Below, piece by piece: positions 58,868 to 64,000 of a stretch of 64,000 bases of DNA (position 1 is its first letter; every line of letters begins with the position of its first letter). Source of the stretch: Duganella sacchari (GTDB lineage Bacteria > Pseudomonadota > Gammaproteobacteria > Burkholderiales > Burkholderiaceae_D); contig NZ_FRCX01000012.1 in assembly GCF_900143065.1 (NCBI RefSeq), positions 62,001-126,000 on the forward strand, given 5' to 3'. The translations under genes and the position numbers were made by a program. The notes under the pieces were generated by a model, which ran no database searches, was not told where the DNA came from, and worked only from the letters and a program-made list of their open reading frames with translations.

Positions 58868-59511
58868 CGTCCCGTGCGCGCGGCTTTACGCTGATCGAAC
58901 TGCTGCTGGCGATTTCCATTCTGGCCATCATCGCTGTGCTGGGCTGGCGCGGCCTGGATAGTATCGTGCGTTCGCGCGCTACCCTGAACAACGATATGGA
59001 GCAGACGCGCGGGCTGCAACTGGCGTTCGCGCAGATGCAGAGCGATTGCGAAAACCTGGCCAGCAGCACACTGCTGCGCAACCGGCCCTTCCTGCAGGCG
59101 GAAGACAACCGCATCACGCTGGTGCGTATGGTGCTGGGCGAGAACCAGCCGACGCGCTTGCAGGTGGTGTCTTACCGCGTGGCGGACGGCGTGCTGACGC
59201 GGCGCGAGTCCAGCTACACGCGCGACCTGACGCAGCTGGATGTGCTGTGGCAGGCGGGGCTCAGCGACAATGACCCTTCTGCGGCAGTGGCGCTGCAATC
59301 CGGGCTACAGAATATGTCCATGCGCCTGTGGGTGCCGTCGCCGGGCGCCGCGCCTGGCAGTAACACCGGTTCGGGCGGCTGGCGCAACGCAAACGGCGTA
59401 TCGACTGCCGGCGGTCCGGGCCTGACGCTGCCGACCGGGCTGGAAGTATCGCTGGTTCAGCAGGCGCAGACGGTGCCGCTGGTGAAGGCTTTCCTGCTGG
59501 GGGCCCTGTGA
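58864..59511 (+). CDS. gspJ: Type II secretion minor pseudopilin GspJ
   Basis: 215 residues, overlapping gspI by 4 bp. Prepilin motif ARGFTLIELLLAISILAIIAVLGW, followed by RGLDSIVRSRATLNNDMEQ and a GAAPGSNTGSGGWRNANG segment inserted near the C-terminus. Part of the pseudopilus tip. Confidence 0.94.
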   Translation: MTSRARGFTLIELLLAISILAIIAVLGWRGLDSIVRSRATLNNDMEQTRGLQLAFAQMQSDCENLASSTLLRNRPFLQAEDNRITLVRMVLGENQPTRLQVVSYRVADGVLTRRESSYTRDLTQLDVLWQAGLSDNDPSAAVALQSGLQNMSMRLWVPSPGAAPGSNTGSGGWRNANGVSTAGGPGLTLPTGLEVSLVQQAQTVPLVKAFLLGAL

Positions 59512-60563
59512 AGCTGAAGCGTCAACAAGGCGTGGCGGTCATCACGGCGCTGCTGCTGACTACACTGGCGGTGACGATTGTGACCAGCTTGTTCTGGCTG
59601 CAGCAGGTGCAGGTGCGTTCGATGGAAAACCAGCGCTTGCAGTTGCAGACGCGCTGGATCTTGCGCGGAGCGCTGGATCTGAGCCGTTTGATTCTGAACC
59701 AGGACGTGATGGATTCGCCGAATTTTACACAGCTGAACGGCGTGTGGGCGACGCCATTGGAGGAAACCCGGCTGGATGATTATGTGGAGCGCGAACGCCT
59801 ACAGGGCGAAAGTTTTAACGCCACGCTATCTGGCCGCATGACGGACGCCCAGTCGCGTTACAATCTAGGCAACCTTGCAAGCAACCGGCAAATCAACACG
59901 GCCCAGCTGGAGATGTTTCAGCGCTTGCTGGAGAATCTGCGGCTGGATACCGCTATGGCGCGTGGCGTCGCCGATCTGGTGGCCAATGCGCAGCCAGTGG
60001 CGCCGCCATCTGCTACTGGCGCTGGAACTGGCACCGGCACTGCGACAGGTACGGGCACTGGGACAGGTACCGGCACTGGGACTGGTACCGGCATTGGCAC
60101 TAGCAGCGGTCCGCAGCAACCGGCCGCGCAATCGTCGGGCAGCGCGCAGCCGATCGGATTGGTGCGGGTGGAGGATCTGCTGGCGGTGAGCGGTTTTGCG
60201 CCGCCGGCGATTGAACTGCTGCGTGACTATGTCATTATCCTGCCGACGGATAAGGTGACGCCATTGAATGTGAATACGGCGCCTGCCGAGCTATTGTCGG
60301 CGCTGGTGCCGGGACTGTCGTTGTCGGATGCGGCAGCCATGGTCAGCGCCCGCAAGACGGCGTATTACCGCGACAAATCCGGCTTTACGTCCGTGCCGCA
60401 GATGGCGAACCATAGCGTGAAGGTGGACTGGGACGTGCGCAGCGACTACTTCCTGGCCTATAGCCGGGTGCGACTGGACCGCGCCTCGCTGGAGACGCAG
60501 TCCATGCTGGTGCGGCCAGGCAGATTACCGGCTACTACCGTGGCCTGGATAAGGGAATACTAG
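59508..60563 (+). CDS. gspK: Type II secretion minor pseudopilin GspK with a Gly-Thr tract
   Basis: 351 residues from a GTG overlapping the gspJ stop by 4 bp. N-terminus QQGVAVITALLLTTLAVTIV lacks the usual glutamate at +5, as in GspK proteins. The fold shows LQTRWILRGALDLSRLIL and DKVTPLNVNTAPAELLSALV. Unusual is a GT-rich tract of about 30 residues (about 172-200, alternating Gly-Thr with a few Ala/Ile), encoded by near-exact 6-bp repeats at 60022-60104. It is a likely flexible loop prone to length change. Confidence 0.92.
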   Translation: MKLKRQQGVAVITALLLTTLAVTIVTSLFWLQQVQVRSMENQRLQLQTRWILRGALDLSRLILNQDVMDSPNFTQLNGVWATPLEETRLDDYVERERLQGESFNATLSGRMTDAQSRYNLGNLASNRQINTAQLEMFQRLLENLRLDTAMARGVADLVANAQPVAPPSATGAGTGTGTATGTGTGTGTGTGTGTGIGTSSGPQQPAAQSSGSAQPIGLVRVEDLLAVSGFAPPAIELLRDYVIILPTDKVTPLNVNTAPAELLSALVPGLSLSDAAAMVSARKTAYYRDKSGFTSVPQMANHSVKVDWDVRSDYFLAYSRVRLDRASLETQSMLVRPGRLPATTVAWIREY

Positions 60564-60590
60564 AACAGCGATGAACGAAAGCGAGCTCCT

Positions 60591-61826
60591 TTGACTACAT
60601 TATTTATCCGCTATCCGGCCAAGGCCAGCGTCGACAGCGGCGCCGCCCAGACCTGCCCGTTCGCGCTGGTGGGCGACGGCGGCAACCTGCTGCAGCAGGG
60701 CGCATCGCCGCTGGGGAATCTGGCGGACCTGGTTGCCTCATCGCGTCGCGTGGTACTGCTGCTGGCTGCTGCGGATGTGACGCTGTTGCGCGTCAAGGCG
60801 CCGCCGCTGTCGGCCGCCAAGCTGAAGGCCGCACTGCCGGCGCTGGTGGAAGAACAGGTGCTCGGCGATCCGGCTGACTGCGTGCTGGCCGCCAGCGCTG
60901 CTGATGAAGAAGGCTTGCGTACTGTGGCCGTGGTGCAGCGTGCCTGGCTGGAGGTCCTGGTCAAAGCCCTGCTGGCGCAAGGCGCCCATGCGGTGTCGGC
61001 GCTGCCGTCGCAACTGTGCCTGCCGTTCCAGCCGGGCGCTGTTTCCGCCACCGTGCTGCCGGGCGATGCGGGCTACGAGCTGGTATTGCGCCAGTCGCAG
61101 CTGGAAGGCCTGGGCCTGACGCTGCCGGCGCAACCGCAGATGGCGCTGCAAACCCTGCGGGCGCTGGCCGGCGAACAGGCGATGACGCTGTATCTGGCGC
61201 CGGCGCAGATGGCGCAATTTGCGCCGCTGGCCGCCGAGGTGCCGCATCTGACGCTGGAAGAAGACCATTGGGCGCACTGGGTGGCGGCGTCGCGCAGCGC
61301 CGGACTGGATCTGGCGCCGGCACTGGGCACGGCCGGCGCAGCGTCGCGTGCGTGGCAGCTGTGGCGCTGGCCGGTGCGCATCGCCGTGCTGGCGCTGCTG
61401 GTCAACGTGGTCGGCATCAATATCGAATGGATGCGCCTCAAGGGTGAGGCCAAGACGGTGGACCTGTCGATGAAGCAGACCTTCAAGTCGGTCTATCCCA
61501 ACGAGCCATTGGTCGCTGCGCCGATGGACCAGATGGCCCGCAATATCCGCCTGGCCAAAGCCAATAGCGGTGAAGGTAGCGCCGACGAATTTGTCGCCTT
61601 GAGCGCCGGCTTTGGCGCAGCGCTGAGCAGCCTGCCGCGCCGCGACATCATCGCCGCGCTGGAATACAAAGACCGCGCACTGATCGTGAAAGTCAAACCG
61701 AATACCGTGGATGCGGCCATGATGGCGCAGCTGCGCTCCGCACTGGCGGGCCGCAAGCTGCATATCGACGAGTCCTCATCCTCCTCCTGGAAGATCCAGC
61801 CCGCTACCGCAGGAGCAAAATCATGA
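60591..61826 (+). CDS. gspL: Type II secretion protein GspL
   Basis: 411 residues from a TTG start at 60591, chosen because no ATG or GTG precedes the conserved N-terminus (TTLFIRYPAKA). The N-terminal cytoplasmic domain (VALLLAAADVTLLRVKAPP, ALPALVEEQVLGDPADCV) has the actin-like fold that binds GspE; a single membrane segment is WRWPVRIAVLALLVNVVG; a periplasmic domain follows. Start is uncertain by a few codons. Confidence 0.9.
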   Translation: MTTLFIRYPAKASVDSGAAQTCPFALVGDGGNLLQQGASPLGNLADLVASSRRVVLLLAAADVTLLRVKAPPLSAAKLKAALPALVEEQVLGDPADCVLAASAADEEGLRTVAVVQRAWLEVLVKALLAQGAHAVSALPSQLCLPFQPGAVSATVLPGDAGYELVLRQSQLEGLGLTLPAQPQMALQTLRALAGEQAMTLYLAPAQMAQFAPLAAEVPHLTLEEDHWAHWVAASRSAGLDLAPALGTAGAASRAWQLWRWPVRIAVLALLVNVVGINIEWMRLKGEAKTVDLSMKQTFKSVYPNEPLVAAPMDQMARNIRLAKANSGEGSADEFVALSAGFGAALSSLPRRDIIAALEYKDRALIVKVKPNTVDAAMMAQLRSALAGRKLHIDESSSSSWKIQPATAGAKS

Positions 61827-62326
61827 GTAAAGCGACACAAGACCTGCGCGCGCGTATCGACGCCTTCTGGCAAGTCCGCACCGAGCAGGAACGCAAGCTG
61901 CTGCGCATCGGCGGTGCGGTGCTCGGCCTGGGCCTGTTTTATGGCGTGCTGGTTGGACCGGCGCTGGATGGCCGCGCCGAGCTGCACAAATCGCTGCCGC
62001 AGCTGCACCAGCAGGCTGCCGAGATGCAGTCCATGGCGCGCGAGGCGCAAGCGCTGAAAGGCCAGAACACCATCGCGCCGACACCGATGACGCGTGATGC
62101 GCTGAACGCCAGCCTGGCGGCGCGCGGACTGAATCCGCAATCGCTCAACATCACCGGCGAATACGCCAAGCTGCAATTCACCGGCGCCCAGTATGCCGGC
62201 GTGGTGGCGTGGCTGGACGCGGTCCGCACCGAAAGCCGCATCAACGTGGTGGACGCCAGCTTTACCGCGCAGGAGGCGCCGGGCGTGGTGAATGCCGCGC
62301 TGACGCTGCGCCAGGAAGTCCGATGA
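61823..62326 (+). CDS. gspM: Type II secretion protein GspM
   Basis: 167 residues, overlapping gspL by 4 bp. One membrane segment (LLRIGGAVLGLGLFYGVLVGPAL) after a short cytoplasmic end (MSKATQDLRARIDAFWQVRTEQERKL), then a periplasmic ferredoxin-like domain. It pairs with GspL to form the inner-membrane platform. Confidence 0.92.
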   Translation: MSKATQDLRARIDAFWQVRTEQERKLLRIGGAVLGLGLFYGVLVGPALDGRAELHKSLPQLHQQAAEMQSMAREAQALKGQNTIAPTPMTRDALNASLAARGLNPQSLNITGEYAKLQFTGAQYAGVVAWLDAVRTESRINVVDASFTAQEAPGVVNAALTLRQEVR

Positions 62327-63096
62327 AGCGTGCCATGCTATGGCTGCTGACCATCGCGCTGACGATGGCCTTGACGCTGCTGGTGTTCTTTCCGGCGGCG
62401 TGGCTGGGTTCCATTGTCGAGCAGCGCACCGGCGGCCGTTTGACGCTGGGAGATGCACAAGGTACGCTGTGGCGCGGTTCGGCGTTTATCGGCGGCGCGG
62501 CTGGCAACAACAGCCCGGTGACGCCCTTGCTGCCGGGCCGTTTCAACTGGAAGATTTCGCCGCTGGCGCTGGTCGGCATGGTTGACCTGCAGCTGGAGAA
62601 TCCGGAAGCGCTGGCACAACCGGTGACTTTCCACGGCAGCTGGTCGCAATGGCAGTTGAGCCCATCGGCGCTGCTGCTGCCTGCCGAAGGCCTGGCCGGC
62701 CTGGGCGCGCCACTGAATACGGTGGCGCCCAGCGGCACCATGCGGCTGACCTGGACGGCGCTGCAGCTGGCGCTGGAAAACCGCCAGGTCAGCGTCAACG
62801 GCCGCACGACGCTGGAGATGACCGACATGGCATCGCGCCTGTCGTCGATCCGGCCGCTGGGCAGCTACAACATGGCGCTGGACTGGCATGGCCAGCAGGC
62901 GCAGTTGACGCTGAGTTCCGTCAAAGGGCCGTTGCTGTTGCGGGGCCAGGGAAGTTTGAATAACGGCCGCCTGCAGTTTTCCGGGCAGGCCGAGGCAGCA
63001 CAGGGATACGAGGATACGCTGGCCAACCTGCTGAATCTGCTGGGCCAGCGCAAGCCAGGTAGCGACCGTAACGTCATCGCATTAGAGTTCCACTAA
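62323..63096 (+). CDS. gspN: Type II secretion protein GspN
   Basis: 257 residues from the ATG at 62323, overlapping gspM by 4 bp. N-terminal membrane segment AMLWLLTIALTMALTLLVFFP and a periplasmic domain with GRLTLGDAQGTLWRGSAF and LLPGRFNWKISPLALVGMVDL. GspN is an optional component in this system type; 14 bp before gspD. Confidence 0.9.
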   Translation: MKRAMLWLLTIALTMALTLLVFFPAAWLGSIVEQRTGGRLTLGDAQGTLWRGSAFIGGAAGNNSPVTPLLPGRFNWKISPLALVGMVDLQLENPEALAQPVTFHGSWSQWQLSPSALLLPAEGLAGLGAPLNTVAPSGTMRLTWTALQLALENRQVSVNGRTTLEMTDMASRLSSIRPLGSYNMALDWHGQQAQLTLSSVKGPLLLRGQGSLNNGRLQFSGQAEAAQGYEDTLANLLNLLGQRKPGSDRNVIALEFH

Positions 63097-63110
63097 GATA
63101 AAGTCCGACT

Positions 63111-64000
63111 ATGAAAAAACAGTCCGTTAGCAAAAACCGTCTTCCTGCGCTGCGCCGCCTGAGCGCAGGTGCGATGCTGTGCTGTGCGATCAGCGCCGCG
63201 CCTACTGCTGCCTTGCTGCTGCCAGCCCTGGCGCATGCTGCGGCGGATGACGCCGCGCTGAATTTTGTCGGCGCCGATATTGAATCGGTCATCAAGGCGG
63301 TGGGCCACTACACCAACATCACGTTCGTGATCGATCCGCGCGTGAAAGGCACGCTGACGGTGGTGTCGGAAAAACCGGTGACCAAGTCGCAGGCATTCAG
63401 CCTGCTGACTTCCGCGCTGCGCCTGCAAGGCTATGCGGTGGTCAGCGGCGACGGCTATGCCAAGGTGGTGCCGGAAGCGGACGCCAAGCTGCAGGCCGGA
63501 CCAACCCAGGTCGATGCGCCGCAGGCCAAGGGCGACCAGATCGTCAGCCAGATCTTCCGCCTGAATTATGAGTCGGCCGCCAACGTGGTGACGGTGCTGC
63601 GCCCCCTGATCTCGCCGAACAACACCATCAATGCCAACCCTGGCAACAACAGCGTGGTGGTGACCGACTACGCCGACAACGTCAAGCGCCTGGCGAAAAT
63701 CGTCGCTGCGCTGGATGCGCCGGCGGTATCGGACCTGGACGTGATCCCGGTGCGCTACGCAATTGCCAGCGACCTGGCAGCGATGCTCAATAAGCTCATG
63801 GATGCCGGCGCCGCCGGCAGCGGCGACGCCGGCAAGACCAGCGTGCTGGCCGACCCGCGCACCAACTCGCTGGTGCTGCGCGCGCCATCGCTGGCGCGCT
63901 CCAACCTGGCCAAGTCGCTCATCGCCAAGCTGGACCAGCCTACCCAGGAACTGGGCAATGTGCACGTGGTCTACCTGAAGAATGCGGAAGCGACCAAGCT
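63111..64000 (+). CDS. gspD: Type II secretion secretin GspD, 3' partial
   Basis: The first 296 codons are in the window and the frame is open to the end. Signal peptide LSAGAMLCCAISAAPTAALL to AHA. N0 domain DAALNFVGADIESVIKAVGHYTNITFVIDPR and N1 KGTLTVVSEKPVTKSQAFSLL; N2 begins QIFRLNYESAANVVTVLRPL and N3 VIPVRYAIASDLAAMLNKLM. It forms the outer-membrane pore for folded proteins. No clear ribosome site before the ATG. gspE and gspF probably follow beyond the window. Confidence 0.96.
   Translation, partial: MKKQSVSKNRLPALRRLSAGAMLCCAISAAPTAALLLPALAHAAADDAALNFVGADIESVIKAVGHYTNITFVIDPRVKGTLTVVSEKPVTKSQAFSLLTSALRLQGYAVVSGDGYAKVVPEADAKLQAGPTQVDAPQAKGDQIVSQIFRLNYESAANVVTVLRPLISPNNTINANPGNNSVVVTDYADNVKRLAKIVAALDAPAVSDLDVIPVRYAIASDLAAMLNKLMDAGAAGSGDAGKTSVLADPRTNSLVLRAPSLARSNLAKSLIAKLDQPTQELGNVHVVYLKNAEATK

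Noticed and set aside
60571..60594. Seven-codon mini-ORF (MNESELL) overlapping the gspL TTG start
   Set aside because: Could couple translation, but no ribosome site is obvious before it and such short frames occur often by chance.

Overview
The window is GC-rich DNA (roughly 60-65% by eye) from a Gram-negative betaproteobacterium, most likely of the Oxalobacteraceae (Duganella/Massilia/Janthinobacterium type). This is inferred from the gene content: petABC next to sspA-sspB, a fused IcmF, a fused indolepyruvate oxidoreductase, an outer-membrane TonB receptor, a Tad pilus locus and a type II secretion operon, and no plasmid or phage genes. It reads as ordinary chromosome with several accessory metabolic islands. 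No CRISPR array, insertion sequence, integrase or rRNA was seen.

Region 1 (1-3.1 kb) holds the end of a BNR-repeat protein, a TetR regulator divergent from a metallo-beta-lactamase-fold hydrolase with two matching operators between them, and a small coiled-coil protein. Region 2 (3.2-12.2 kb) is a self-contained alpha-glucoside uptake and phosphorolysis locus: TonB receptor, LacI regulator, GH65 phosphorylase, beta-phosphoglucomutase, MFS transporter and a second LacI regulator. Disaccharide would cross the outer membrane, enter by the MFS carrier, be split by phosphate to glucose plus beta-glucose 1-phosphate, and reach glycolysis through PgmB. Region 3 (12.3-15.4 kb) has a lipoprotein, a RidA-family gene whose promoter carries a SoxR box, soxR itself, and a secreted pectate lyase.

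Region 4 (15.4-23.3 kb) is amino-acid and acyl-CoA catabolism: icmF, the fused indolepyruvate:ferredoxin oxidoreductase and a Nac-like LysR regulator. Region 5 (23.4-25.7 kb) is a convergent HD-GYP / GGDEF pair that would act oppositely on cyclic di-GMP. Region 6 (25.9-35.7 kb) is a Tad (Flp) pilus locus: flp, prepilin peptidase, an AAA ATPase of unknown role, cpaB, secretin, small lipoprotein, cpaE, cpaF, tadB, tadC and a TPR/LytR_C lipoprotein gene interrupted by an amber codon.

Region 7 (35.7-40.8 kb) contains small envelope and hydrolase genes. Region 8 (40.8-57.4 kb) is core genome: tRNA-Thr, sspB, sspA, petCBA, mscL, a DegS-like protease, a DUF2461 protein, a perfect 76-bp palindrome (REPIN-like), gpsA, SH3 protein, secB, grxC, rhodanese, then divergently gpmA, envC-like, ctpA, a moeB/thiF-type gene and a large amidohydrolase. 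Region 9 (57.5 kb to the end) is a type II secretion operon gspGHIJKLMN-D, cut off inside gspD; this system could export the pectate lyase seen earlier (inference).

The points most worth a second look are the AAA ATPase within the tad locus, the nonsense codon in the tad lipoprotein gene, the TetR double operator with a leaderless start, the SoxR-controlled RidA gene, the perfect 76-bp palindrome, and the Gly-Thr tract in GspK.
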